Shown: positions 21,371 to 32,548 of the stretch, piece by piece
Layout: each line of letters starts with the position of its first letter
Numbering within the stretch: the stretch's first letter is position 1
Origin: Laburnicola sp. R22_1
Lineage: Eukaryota > Ascomycota > Dothideomycetes > Pleosporales > Didymosphaeriaceae
Direction of reading: 5' to 3'
Assembly (NCBI GenBank): GCA_014281115.1
Contig: JACONQ010000009.1
Location: 1,984,001-2,048,000, forward strand
DNA length: 64,000 nt
The notes under the pieces: generated by a model
Seen by the model: only the letters and a program-made list of their open reading frames with translations
The model's database searches: none
Told to the model about the DNA's origin: nothing
Program-made: the position numbers and the translations under genes

Positions 21371-21829
21371 TGGCATCGTGTTGCAGTCTTTTTTATAAAA
21401 GCATCTCTCTGGTTTTTCATACCCGAGATAGCCTTTTATCCTAGAAGCAAATCTCAAGCACAGACTCATTAATTTCTATACACGGTTCGATTACATCTCG
21501 GTATTCTACTCGTACATGCATCCCGTCGCCCGGCTCAGCGCAATCGTGTGACAAAAGTGTTGATGACACGTTAGAAAGATGATCAACTCCTCGTACCATA
21601 TAGCGCAAGTGAACAGATAGGACTTCACGTCCCAATCCAACAGCATATCCTACACAAAAAATGCCTTTGTACAAACCGAGTATCCTAAAGTGGTCTGCAT
21701 ACCCGCCTTATATATATCCAATGCACCAGGGAAGACCGATGAGATAAAGAAAAACCATCCAAATGCCAAAAATACACACGAATTCAAACAAAAGCCTCCT
21801 CGCTCAATACTTCAAATCTTCCGAAGCCC
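21371..21829. other. Convergent 3' intergenic region
   Basis: This is the shared 3' flank of two convergent genes. No gene is seen; the short ORFs lack features. Confidence 0.5.
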
Positions 21830-24769
21830 TCAACGACTGTCCCTCCTGTGCTCCGTAGGCGGCGGTCCGGGAATCATGACCTTGAACGGCATCTCCATCG
21901 GCTGCTGCGAACCAACCGGCGGATACGGACTAACATGGCTCGGTGGACCTGGTGCTGGCGCTAGCGGCGGAGGCCCATTGCTCTTCGGTCGCGGCGCCGT
22001 CCTGGGTCCGTACGGGCTAGGATATGACATTGGAACCTGGGGTGGAAGAGGAGCGGGTGCAAGGGTGCGGCCTGGGCCGGGTGGCATGCCGGGCGGTGGT
22101 GGCGGAGCCGTGGGCAGCACGGTAAGAGGAGTTGACCGCATCAAAAGCGAAGGCGGCGGTGGGTAGGCGATGGCTGTGGGGGCGTAACCGGTGGAGGAAG
22201 TTGGTGCGGAAAAGGGACCCGGCGGATGCGAGTGTAAGTTTTGAGGGTCTTGTGGAGCTGGAGCCAAGGATGTGGAGGGTTCATGATAAAAGGACCCGGA
22301 GTGGTTTTGGGATTCTTGGAGTGATTTGGTCGCCGATGATGCGGCTGATGCCCTGCCGCCTCGCCTACCAGTGCCGGAATTGGACCTCGAAGTAGAGGGT
22401 TTGGGTGGTGTTCCGTTCTTTTCATCCTCCTCTTTCTTACGAGCTTTCCTTTCCGCCCACCAGATGGTCATTGACTGACTGCGTTTCTCGCTCTTGACGC
22501 GTTGTTTCTTTCTCGGACCTGAAGCAGAATTCGTCGCAGACTCGTCATACATATTGCCGTATTGGCTGAGTGGAGTCGTATTCATATAGGTATCAGCGAC
22601 TTGGGTGTTAACAGAAGGTCCAGAGCCGACATCCTGGAGGCCGGGTGGTTGTGGCGTCGCTTGAAAGACGGTCTCTGTAGAGTGCGGACCGACTACCGGA
22701 GGTGCGACAGCAGATCCCAAAGGCGTATCAAGCGTGAACTGGCTTTGACCCTCGCTCATAGATTGAAGAGCAGGTGGAGGCCCATTTGGCCCATGTGCGG
22801 ATGGCATAGGTGCGTCTTCATCGAACACCCTCTTCTTCGGCCCTTTGTTTGCACCATATCCGCCGCGTCTGCCTCCACCCCTACTTCCACCCCTACCACC
22901 TCGCTTGGGCGGGGCTAGATGCTCTTCATCTTCTACTGAGTTGGTATTCAAAGAGCCTTCGTCGCCAGAGCTAGTGACCGCAGATTCTTCTCGCATCTCT
23001 TGGATCCGGTGGTGAAGAAGAGCCTTTCCCCGCTTACCACGCACATCTGGCTCAGGAGTCGCAGAAGCGGCTGTTTGGGCATATTTACTGACTCCCTTCT
23101 TTCGCGCGCCGCCCCATCCATTGTGCTTCTTTGGTGTGCTTGTGCCTGTTCCTGCGTCGCTTCCCTCGAAACGACGTGTTGCCCGGCGTTGACGCTTTGA
23201 TGGTCTGCCGTCTTCGTCCTCTTCGTCCTCTTCTTCACTAGGAGCAGCAGAGTCAAGCATATCACGGGTGCGGCGTTGACGCAACTCCCTGCCACCCGAC
23301 CTGTCATGCCCGGGGCGTTGGGTAAAGGGATTTTGGAATCCCGGTGGCTTCTTCGGGTCAAATGTGTAGCCGTAAAGGTCTGCCTCCTTCATGTCTTCAA
23401 AGATTAACGGATCCATGGGAATGCGACCACCATTGCAAGGCTTTTTCGGTGGATGTGCATGCGGTGCAGTCTACAAATGTTAGCGACAGAAGAGCAATAT
23501 CGGCAGGCGACTACTTACGCGAGCGTCTAGCTTGAGGTACTCATCCTGCCAAGCTTTGAGGATCCTCTGGGTATTCTCTGCAAGAGCGTACAGGTTCTCG
23601 GTGCTTCGCTGCGAGAAGGGAAATTTGGTCAATGATGCGATGACATCCGAGGCGTCGACCATAGGCTTGAACCTGGTCTTGAGGAGATAATCGGCTCGAT
23701 CCTCGCATTCTGCTTCAAGCGGGGGAGGCAGGCCTTCCAGCCAAGGTTCAGGGAGGTCAGAGTCCGATAGTACATCATCTTCTGGGGCGAGCAGTTTTGG
23801 TACTGCAGACACTGCAGGGGTAGAGGTGCGTTCCTTTGGCGTCTGTGTTCGTGAGGTAGAATTCTTCGGTAGCGATATCTTTGGTACGACAGCTGCAACG
23901 CGGATCTTCAGGTCTGGATTCCAATACGCTTCGACCAATTTGGGCGGCGGCGAGCCGGGTGGAGTATATGATGCAGCTGGCAAGTCTTTCTGCACGTCTT
24001 GCATCTTATCGGAATGGTCGCTTTCCTCTTCTTTTTCTTGCTGTCCCTCGTCGGAAGAGGAGACTTCCTCATCCGGTTTAGGCGATTCTTTAGCGTCCTC
24101 CATTGGCGAGTCCTGATTGGACGGTTCATCATCGTCCTCTTCCACTAAGGGAAAGGCGGGTGCAGCATTGCGAGACGGTCGTGTTCGCAAAGGAGAGGTA
24201 GTTCGCGCAATAGAACCTCGAGGTCTGCCTCCACGGCTTCCTCTACCTCGACCGCCACGACCGCGTCCGCCCCGGCCCCCGCGACCTCCACGGCCTCGAC
24301 CCCTAGAGGTAGTAGGATGAGGTGACGGCGGTGACGGCGGCTCATCGCTCTCCTCCTCGTCACTCTCGGCCTCTGTTGAGCGGTTAAAAAGCGTGCTCAG
24401 CTCAGGTAGCTCCGGTTTGTCGCTCGTTGCTCGTTTCCTGGAAGGTTTTCGGTCCTTGAGGCTACCGAGGAAATCGTGTGACAGACCAAAGACCATGAAC
24501 ATTGGCGCCTCGTAAGAAGCGTAGATGTCCGCCGCATCGTCGATGTTCGCGTAGTTAGTAACAGTAGAGACTGCACGTGTCGTTTTTCTGGTGAGCTGAG
24601 TAGTGCTGGGCTGACTGTGCGTGGCTTTGGGAGACACAATCTCGGGTTTGTCTGCCTTTGCAGCTGATTTTGGTCCGCGACCTGAACGGGTTCGCATGGG
24701 CGTCTCCTCTTGCTGATGCGGGTTTCGTCGCTGCGACGAGCGCGCAGGAAGATTCCTGGGACCTGCCAT
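21830..24769 (-). CDS. Large disordered nuclear-type protein, 963 aa
   Basis: Two exons, 23519-24769 and 21830-23470, are joined over a 48-bp intron (GTAAGT...TTGTAG) in phase 0. The start MAGPRNLPARSSQRR is preferred over an in-frame upstream ATG at 24796. Residues 95-125 (YASYEAPMFMVFGLSHDFLG) are one ordered block. A long RGG-rich tract follows, typical of RNA-binding disordered regions, then acidic stretches. A second ordered block is around DLKIRVAAVVPKI and ADYLLKTRFKPM. Exon 2 begins near IFEDMKEADLYGYTFDP, conserved in ascomycetes, and carries another RGG run, KKQRVKSEKRSQSMTIWWAERK, and a Pro-rich C-terminal third. I know no assigned function. A nuclear or chromatin/RNA role is inferred from composition only. 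Confidence 0.8.
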
Positions 24770-25273
24770 TGAGTCTGATACGACTTGACAGTCCAACAGA
24801 CTGGATGCGGTTTTCCAGGCAGGGTGAGTGATTCAATTCAATTTTGAAAATGGAATGATGTATGTACCGTCCCGGCGATGGCGTAGCGCGATCGCAGTCA
24901 GGGTGACAGGCGCATGCAGGAGAATTGTAGAGAATGGAGTAGTCGCGCAGCAGCAAAATATGGCGCAGGAGTCCAAGTAGAGAAGTAGAAGATTGCAGTA
25001 CTGCGAGGGCTATGGAAATTCAAATGGAGTTGGTTGATGGTGATCTTTGTCTTGAGGGCTCGTGGCTGCTCCAAGCAAAACCCGTACTTGGCGCACTAGC
25101 GACTGCCCGCTGATTGGCCGCCTACCTAGGTATGCTGTGCGAGATGCAGCAATAGCATCGACAGTGCCCGCTGCGCTCCACAATACCTAGGTAGCTCCAG
25201 GGTCCTATTGTCCTGCCCTTTCACTCACCTTCACCGCACGCCAAATACAATACTTCTATTGAGCACCGCCACC
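24770..25273. promoter_or_regulatory. Divergent promoter region with CCTAGGTA palindromes
   Basis: About 500 bp separate two divergent genes, the disordered protein (left) and MTC1 (right). The sequence holds CCTACCTAGGTA at 25120-25131 and TACCTAGGTA at 25185-25194. These are palindromic motifs often seen in Pezizomycotina promoters. A CACCGCCACC leader precedes the MTC1 ATG. Confidence 0.5.
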
Positions 25274-26861
25274 ATGCCCCCAAAGACGGTTGAGGAGCAG
25301 CTGGCAGAGCTCGAGATGGAGGCCGAGGCGCCCGCTGCACCCCCGCCGAAGAGCTCCAAAGCCGCCAAAGCTCCACGCAAGACTGCCCAGGAGGACATCG
25401 ATGCCCTCAAGGAGCTGGAGGAGCTTGAAGCGCTCGAGAAGTTCCAGACGCCTGACGTACCTCGCCCAGCAAGTCGCTCCAATACGCCTAAGATATCGTC
25501 ATCCACCGCCTCCAGCGGCAACCCACGCCGGACGGGCATGGCAACGCCTCCGTCCAGCGGGTCCTCACGCACCAGCGAAGAGAAAGCGCAGCCATCGAGG
25601 AAGTCGGGAGAGAGTACTCGATCGTTCCACCAAAGCTTCGCGCCTACAGAAGAGGAGCCTGCGAAACCAGCACCAGCACCCGCACCCCAGCAGGCGGGCG
25701 GCTCTTGGTGGGGAGGCATTGGTGGCTTGCTGTCGACAGCAACCGCGACCGCCGATGCTGCCAGAAAGCGGGCTGAGGCGGCATATCAGGATCTCCAGAA
25801 GAATGAAGAAGCACAGCGCTGGGCCGAGCAGGTACGAGGCAACGTCAACTTGGGCGCGTTGCGCGGTTTCGGTATGTTCTGTTACGACTTTCATACTTCT
25901 CCAGAGTGTCTAACAAGATGTAGGAGAGGAACTGCAGAAACGGGCCATTCCAACCTTCACGAATCTCGTTCATACCCTCGCCCCGCCCATCTCTCAGCAT
26001 GAGCGCCTTCAAATCCACATTACACATGACCTGATCGGCTACCCATCGCTCGACCCAATCATCTACCAGACCTTCTCCTCAGTCATGGCCCAAGTCGAAG
26101 GTGGCGACTTGCTCGTCATCCAGCGGGGCTCGGAATCGACACAACGGAGCTCCATGGACAGCCACCGCGGAGCTAGTGCCGGATGGAACGATGGTCCGTG
26201 GTGGCGACACACAGACAAGCGAGATTTGAGCGTGGTCAAAGGATTGCCGGAGGGCACCAAGCTCGCCAGAGTGAGCGCTGAATCTTATGCAAACGACTTC
26301 TTTGCGGCAAAAGGAGGCCTAGAGGAGGCGGCTAAGCAGGCAACCGAAAGTCTGAGCGAGTCCAATCCTGTGCGCAGTAGCGACATCTTCCTAGCTCTGC
26401 AGGCTATCAGCTACACCACCCCGGAGGACCTTTTTAACACCCCGCCATCATCAGATGAGAAAGAAGGCGGAGTTCAGGAACCCAAAGAGGCCGAGGAACT
26501 TGTTGCATTCGCTATCTACCTCCATGACCCCATCCATGGCATCAGCTACAAAGCGCTCAGCCAGTCGTTCCCAGCGAAGTGGGTCGAGTGGCTCGATGCT
26601 CCCGCTGCAGCCGAGGATACCGATGAAGAACCGCACTTTCCCGCAGAGATTCAGCAGATCATTGACGACGGCGGAGTAGATCCACGTGAATGGGCTGCTG
26701 AGTGGATGTCAGAAATCATCAGTCTAAGCGTAGGTGTGGTGGCTCAGCGATACGTTGCACGCAGGATGGGCGTTGGGGAGGGCGGTATCGGCCGGGGAAA
26801 GGCACGTGAAGCGACTGTTGCAGCTGGCGGCGGTGAAGCTGCCAGGGCTGGAATTCTTTGA
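25274..26861 (+). CDS. mtc1: Mtc1 family protein (maintenance of telomere capping)
   Basis: Exons 25274-25871 and 25924-26861 join in phase (52-bp intron, GTATGT...GTAG) to give 511 aa. The start MPPKTVEEQLAELEMEAE follows a good CACC context. The first 140 residues are Pro/Ala-rich and disordered. The conserved region then starts SWWGGIGGLLSTATATADAARKRAEAAYQDLQ. It continues with WAEQVRGNVN, PTFTNLVHTLAPPISQHERLQIHITHDL and VMAQVEGGDLLVIQRG. These are recognisable Mtc1 signatures. In yeast the gene was named from a genetic interaction with telomere capping, and the protein is cytosolic and linked to Golgi/vesicle traffic. The exact biochemical role is unknown. Confidence 0.88.
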
Positions 26862-27310
26862 GTAGCTTCTGGGTTGTCCTTGCGTTATTATGGATACCTG
26901 TCGTCGGCGTTTTGGGTCGTAGCTGCCGGCGTAATTCATTGGACACGATCTCACATCTCACACCGTTCCATGGATCTTCCATCAATGCATGCCTTGTCTG
27001 CTTTTCTCTCGTCTCTGGCCTGTAACCGATCTTGCGGCGGTTCAATCAGAACCTGCCATGCCAGCTTTCCAAATCCATCAAATCCTCGCAATCCACCGGA
27101 CTAACTCTTCGTTCCGCCAGGCGTCGCATGCTCCTAACACAGCCTGCTCTTCGCCACCATCCTCGACCATAAAACATATCTTCTCCCCAATCGTTATCCC
27201 TTCGCGGTCCAAGGCACATTTCCAGCACATCCCATCCGCCCCATCCCATCCGCCCCATCCCATCCCCAAAACCAAAAAAACTAATCAACAAACCCCCTGC
27301 ATCCCCCCTT
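26862..27310. other. Convergent 3' region with CCCATCCG repeats
   Basis: There is no gene here. Positions 27225-27265 contain three to four tandem copies of CCCATCCGCC. ORFs in the region are low-complexity readings of C-rich sequence. Confidence 0.6.
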
Positions 27311-27667
27311 TCACCCCTTCTTCTTCCCCTCCCCCTTCAACGCCATCTCCGCCCTCTCCTTATTCTTATCCTTCTTCCCGCCGCGCAACAGCTCCAGATG
27401 GCCTGCCTTTTCCGCCAGCAGTTTTTCTGTCTTGCCTGTCAACTGGCTCGTGTGCTTCTTTTTTATCTTTTGGTGGGCGAGGACTGTCGTCGATTTGGGC
27501 TTTATGACGCGGTTGCCGCGTTGGGGTCCGGTTGGTCTGTTGTGGGAGGGAGAGTTAGTGGGGTTTTTTCTTGGGTGGTTGGAGCGGGGGGGAAGAGTGT
27601 GGGGGGAGGGGAGGACGTACTTTTTGGGGGCGGAGGATTTGCGGGGTTTGAGGGCGCCTTGGGGCAT
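27311..27667 (-). CDS. UPF0390 (DUF2462) family small basic protein, 90 aa
   Basis: Exon 1 is 27621-27667 and exon 2 is 27311-27536, joined across an 84-bp intron (GTACGT...CAACAG). The product begins MPQGALKPRKSSAPKK and continues GPQRGNRVIKPKS and HQKIKKKHTSQLTGKTEKLLAEKAGHLELL. This is the family of small lysine-rich nuclear proteins that includes the Leydig cell tumour 10 kDa homologue. A nucleolar/ribosome-biogenesis location is known for relatives and inferred here. An unspliced reading would insert a Pro/His-rich stretch that relatives lack. Confidence 0.88.
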   Translation of the reverse strand: MPQGALKPRKSSAPKKYVLPSPHTLPPRSNHPRKNPTNSPSHNRPTGPQRGNRVIKPKSTTVLAHQKIKKKHTSQLTGKTEKLLAEKAGHLELLRGGKKDKNKERAEMALKGEGKKKG

Positions 27668-28462
27668 CTTTTTGGTTGGATGCGGAGTTGGGGATTTGAG
27701 AATTGAGGCAGAGGCGTGGGTGGAGGTGTGGTGGGTTCCAAGAGCGAGTGCCAAAAAGTTCGCGATGCGGCGCCTGCCGCGGGTGGGATGGGCTAGTGTA
27801 GAAGTGGCTTAGCGCATAATTGTCTTCCGTCCCCACGGTGCCGCTCAGATCGATCATCACTGAAAGATTTCAACGGTGCATTCATATGCTCAAGCACTCA
27901 ACTCAACGGCCTACAGGTATTGGTTTCTGAAATCTATGTGCTGCTAGGATCGAGCTCATTTCAACCTATAAATCCAACCAAGCTATTGAAGTGTCTGCTT
28001 TGGGACAGCGAAGAGAATCTAAGGATCACTCGCTTGAGAATATATCTTTGGACTAAGGTGTTTGAAGGCATGCTGGCGCACTCCAATAATTAGGTTTATT
28101 GCAAATTGAAAAGATGCCCGTCTTTCTTCTTCGGATCTAACCAGCTATAGTGTCCCTGGTACGGAATACGTCGTATACAATTTCGACACAAACACTATAG
28201 CCTCAGAATGTAGCACCAGGTAGTAGAAGGGAAGCACATAACAATTCTGTTCACATTAATAATTGATCTTGTTGTCTCGCTTGCTACGAGAAGTTTGGGG
28301 TGTAGGTAGGCTAGCAAAGCACGCGCCGGCCCGACTTTCCTCCGCGGCTAAGCGAGCACGAAATTCGCACTTCGGGCCACTCAACTTGGCTGCAGACTTC
28401 ACGACAACTTCGACAACCCGCCGCCCTCTCTCTCCACCGACATCTTCAGCGCTACCGTCACC
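27668..28462. promoter_or_regulatory. Divergent promoter region, UPF0390 and RPS19
   Basis: This 800-bp region lies between two divergent, translation-related genes. The last 120 bp are C/T-rich (CCGCCCTCTCTCTCCACC), as expected for a ribosomal-protein leader. No other gene is seen. Confidence 0.5.
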
Positions 28463-29152
28463 ATGGGTGGAGTTTCAGTTAAAGATGTAGACGCACAAAA
28501 GTTCATCAATGCGTACGCCGCATTCTTGAAGCGTAAGTTACGCTGGCCAAAATAGTGAGGTGTGGATACTAATCGTGTGCGCAGGCCAGGGAAAGCTTCC
28601 TATCCCAGGTTCGTGATGGCCCGGCTGTTGAAGGGAATGCCTGAATCCCGTAACTGGGGCATAACTTGCTAACGCGGTGTGTACGGGCAGGTTGGGTCGA
28701 TACCGTAAAGACCTCGCGTATGTATCGAGCTCCGCACTGGTAGAGGCGTGTCTAACATGGTGTAGACTCCAAGGAACTGCCGCCTCAGGACATTGACTGG
28801 TACTACATTCGCGCTGCTGCTGTCGCCCGCCATGTCTACATGCGCAAGACTGTCGGTATTGGCCGTCTAAGGAAGCTTCACGGGTGCGTTGGAACATTAC
28901 ATGCGGAGGGAGTGGACGATACTGATTGGATGCAGTGCCACCAAGAACCGCGGCTCGCGCCCCTCGCACCACGTGGACGCCTCCGGCTCCGTCGACCGCA
29001 AGGTCATGCAGTCCCTCGAGAAGATCGGTGTTGTTGAGCACGACGAGGACAAGGGTGGACGACGCATCACACAGGCCGGTCAGCGTGATTTGGACCGAAT
29101 TGCCCAGACCACGCTTGAGGCTGAGGAGTCGGACGAGGATGATGACGAGTAG
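28463..29152 (+). CDS. rps19: 40S ribosomal protein S19 (eS19)
   Basis: Five exons: 28463-28532, 28585-28608, 28691-28717, 28766-28883 and 28936-29152, all in phase, giving 151 aa. The product MGGVSVKDVDAQKFINAYAAFL, then KLPIPGWVDTVKTSHSKELPPQD, DWYYIRAAAVARH and RGSRPSHHVDASGSVDRKVMQ is unmistakably eS19, a small-subunit head protein needed for 18S rRNA maturation. Exons 2 and 3 are only 24 and 27 nt, an intron-dense 5' half as is common in fungal ribosomal-protein genes. The C-terminus is acidic (EESDEDDDE), a fungal feature. Confidence 0.95.
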
Positions 29153-29486
29153 ATGTGCACATAGCACAAGGCTGAACGGCATGGAAAAGGGCTGAGCTGC
29201 TGAGCATTTGCTGCGGGCGGACACGGGTCATCTACGGGTTACGGCTTATGGCGTTCACGAGTGCGGTGGGCTTGGAGCCTCGGATCGAAATGAAAATGGG
29301 CTTGGCCTAATGCATCACCAATCGTCTCAGTCATCTCAATCACTCTGTGAAGACAATTCTTGCACGTTCACTTGCTGAACTGCTCAATGTAGGATAGTTA
29401 CGACAGTTGCAAACGCCGGCTCTCATGCAACCCTCCAACATATACAGAGCAAGCATGCCACAATCGAGAACTTGCGTCCAATTCAT
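29153..29486. other. Convergent 3' intergenic region
   Basis: This is the shared 3' flank of the convergent RPS19 and dehydratase genes. No gene is seen. Confidence 0.5.
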
Positions 29487-31844
29487 CTAAAAGAGATCCG
29501 TCATCGCTCCATGACTAGCATCCCCCACGAGTCTCGCATATTTTGCAAGCACACCCCTCGTCACCACCGCCTTAGGTGGCTTCCACTCCTTCAGCCTATT
29601 CTTAATTTCCTCTTCGGACACATCCACATCAATCCGATTCTTCTCCGCATCAATTGTTATAACATCCCCATCCCTCACCACCGCAATCGGCCCGCCAACG
29701 GCCGCCTCCGGACAAATATGCCCAACAATGAACCCGTGAGAAGCTCCTGAATATCTTCCATCCGTGATGAGCGCCACATTCTTCAAGTTTGCGCCCATGA
29801 TGGCCGCACTAGCTTTAAGTTGCTCGGGCATCCCCGGCCCCCCTTTCGGACCTTCATAGCGCACAACAACCACGACGTTCTCCCCCCTTGGAATCGCCCC
29901 CCGATTAAGCGCCTCATCCAACTCCCTCTCCTTCTCAAACACCAACGCCCTCCCCTTAAACACGAGCCCCTCCTTCCCCGTGATCTTCGCCACCGCCCCC
30001 TTCGGCGCAATATTCCCCGTCAAAATCTCAATATGTCCCGTCTTCTTAATCGGGTTGTTCAACGGGCGGATGATCACCTGGTCTTGGGGGAGCGACGGGT
30101 ACGGCTCGATGTTCTCTGCGAGCGTTTTGCCGGTCACGGTGGGGATGGCGCCGTTTAGCAGGCCGGCTGCGACGAGGAGCTTCATGACGGCGGGCATGCC
30201 GCCGATGGTGAAGAGGTCGGCGGCGAAGTAGCGGCCCGAGGGGGCGAGGTCGGCCAGGAAGGGGATGCGCGAGGAGACGCGTTGGAAGTCGGTGAGGGTC
30301 AGGGGGACGTTGGCTGTGCCTTTTTTTTTTTGCCGGGTGGCCTTGGTTAGCGGGTTGTGCTAGGCTAGGGGATGCTGGCTGGGGAGAAGGGAGGGGAGTA
30401 CGTACCGGCCATTGCGAGGAGGTGGAGGACGGCGTTTGTGGAGCCGCCGAGGGCCATCATCATTACGAGGGCGTTTTCGAAGGACGCCTTTGTGAGGAGC
30501 TTGCTTGGGGTGATGTTTTGCTCTATGCAGGTTTTTATGGCGGTGGCGGCTTTGGCGCATTCGCGCATTTTGGTGGGGGAGTCGGCGGGGGTGGTGGACG
30601 AGTTGGGGAGGGAGAGACCCATTGCTGCGGGGGTGTTAGAAGGGGTGTAGCTTGGGTGTAGGAAATACTGGATCAAAAGTCTGGAGACTCATTGTGTGTT
30701 CATGTACCCTAGGATACGCACATAATACCGTCTCCAGACTTTTGACTTGCCATGTAGGGAAAAGAGCGAGCAACAGGGAAACCACGATACCTTCAATACT
30801 CGTACTCATCGTATTAGCCGTGTACATGCCCCCACAAGCACCCGCCCCGGGACACGCATTCTTCTCAATATCCTCCATAATCTCATCTGCGCTAAACCTG
30901 CCCTCCTCGGCGCTCTTCAACGTCTTGTAAACATACGCTCCAGCAGCCTCAAACGTCGTGCTGATATTAATAGGCTTCTTGAGCGTCTCCGAGTACCCTG
31001 GTTGAATGGAGCCGCCGTAGATCATGAGCGAGGGCCGGTTGTGGCGCGCAAAGGCCATGATGACGCCGGGCATGTTTTTGTCGCAGCCGGGGATGGCGAT
31101 GCAGGCGTCATGGTGTTGGGCGCAGGTTACGGTTTCGATGCTGTCGGCGATGAGTTCGCGGGTTTGGAGGGAAAAACGCATTCCTTTGGGATTTGTGTTA
31201 GGGCATGGTTTTTATGGGAGGGGGAGGAGCAAGAGGGGAAATGGACCTTCGCCTCCCATGGTGATTCCGTCGGAGACGCCGACGGTGTTGTATTGCCATG
31301 CTAGCATGTTGTCTTGCATGCAGTTCTTTTTGACTTCTTTTCCTAGGCCGAGCACTGGGGATATGTCAGTTCAACTTTTTGACCACTCGCTAGGTACTGA
31401 GAAGTTCGGTACTGAGAGATTCTTTTGATACTTTGTTTTCATTGGGCAAACAGGTTGTCGAAGAAGAAACTTACAATGCATACTACACACAAGTCAACAT
31501 ATGAACATCACACACGGAATAGCAAGAATATACATACTTGCAGGGATTCCCTTCCCACCAGACGCTCGCAATACCAACGTGAGGCTGCGTCTTCATTGCT
31601 TCTTTGGAGGGGACGCCGGCTGCGTAGAGCATTGCCTACGACATAATATCTCAGCAACGTGATGAAGAGATGGATGGCGTGAGAATACCTGTGCTCCAGG
31701 GAAATCATGACCGTTCGTGAGCGTGGACGAGTACCGGTTCAGCACGGGCTTGCCATCTCGCGTGGAGCCGTGGGGGAGGTGCTTGAAGTCGAGGAAGCGG
31801 GGCTCTTCGGGTTCGGATTCTTTCTGCTCGTTGCGGGTGTCCAT
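29487..31844 (-). CDS. ilv3: Dihydroxy-acid dehydratase (Ilv3-like), 602 aa
   Basis: Seven exons: 31689-31844, 31538-31635, 31475-31482, 31247-31354, 30791-31183, 30406-30624 and 29487-30313. Exon 3 is only 8 nt and is required: it supplies the Met-His of NPCNMHL and keeps the phase. The protein has GIASVWWEGNPC, TMGGEGMRFSLQTRELIADS, IPGCDKNMPG and NACPGAGACGGMYTANTM (iron-sulphur cysteines). It also has TDGRYSGASHGFIVGH near the C-terminus. The enzyme dehydrates dihydroxy-isovalerate and dihydroxy-methylvalerate in branched-chain amino-acid synthesis, normally in mitochondria. The N-terminus (MDTRNEQKESEPEEPRF) is acidic, not a typical presequence, so this could be a cytosolic paralogue. 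Intron 6 contains an A-tract of about 11 on the coding strand. Confidence 0.93.
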
Positions 31845-32548
31845 TTTGGGTGTGAGTTGGGAGAAGAAGAAGGTGGTGTTAATGACAGTATAAGAGAGGA
31901 TGAGGAGGAAAGATAGGTTGTGGGGTGGTGTAGATGTAGTAGTGGACTAGACGGGGATAAGTCAAGCCGCAGCGTGTCAATCAATACTAGGAGGATACGC
32001 TTCAACTATTCCAATGGCCTCGCTGATCCTCAATGTAGAAGCTCTCGTGATGTGATACCATTCACAGAAAAAAAGCAAAAGTCAAGTGGGGGTCACCTCC
32101 TTCAAAAAGGTTCCTTGGGCGACCTCGGAAGTCAAAGAGGGGTGCGTGCTCGTCCATAACTAGGTACTAACTAAGGTAGGTACCCCGGAACTACCATCCA
32201 GATATCGATGGTACGATGTTAGTATGCAAAGCGCAGCCAATGCGAAGCCGCCCATTTGGCAGTCCGTTGTAAGCTATTGGTGTGCGCTGCCGCTCCGAGG
32301 ATTTTGCGCGGGATGACGCCGCCATGCATTCCTTTTCGGCGAGAAAACCGGCAGTAGCGGGGCGGCCAACGGTTGCCACGTGCTGCATGCGCGGGGGCGC
32401 ACGTTGTACCGAGATTGAGGGGATCAAGAATCAATATTAGGAGTTGCACATTGGGATAGCCTTGGGAGAAGGTTCAATGAAAAGGCTGCCTGCAACATTG
32501 AAAGCAATGAATTAACTGCCAAACGAGCACATCCAGTATCGACATCAA
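31845..32548. promoter_or_regulatory. Promoter region of the dehydratase gene
   Basis: This is upstream sequence of the leftward dehydratase and also the 3' flank of the GH43 gene. It contains GGTAGGTACC-type short palindromic motifs around 32165-32185. Small ORFs on both strands have no features. Confidence 0.4.

Noticed and set aside
19860..21469. Several long minus-strand ORFs antisense to the amidohydrolase
   Set aside because: They mirror strongly biased codons of the sense gene and contain no domain.
22141..24363. Arg/Pro- and Val/Glu-rich ORFs within the large disordered-protein gene
   Set aside because: They are alternative-frame readings of its RGG and Pro-rich repeats.
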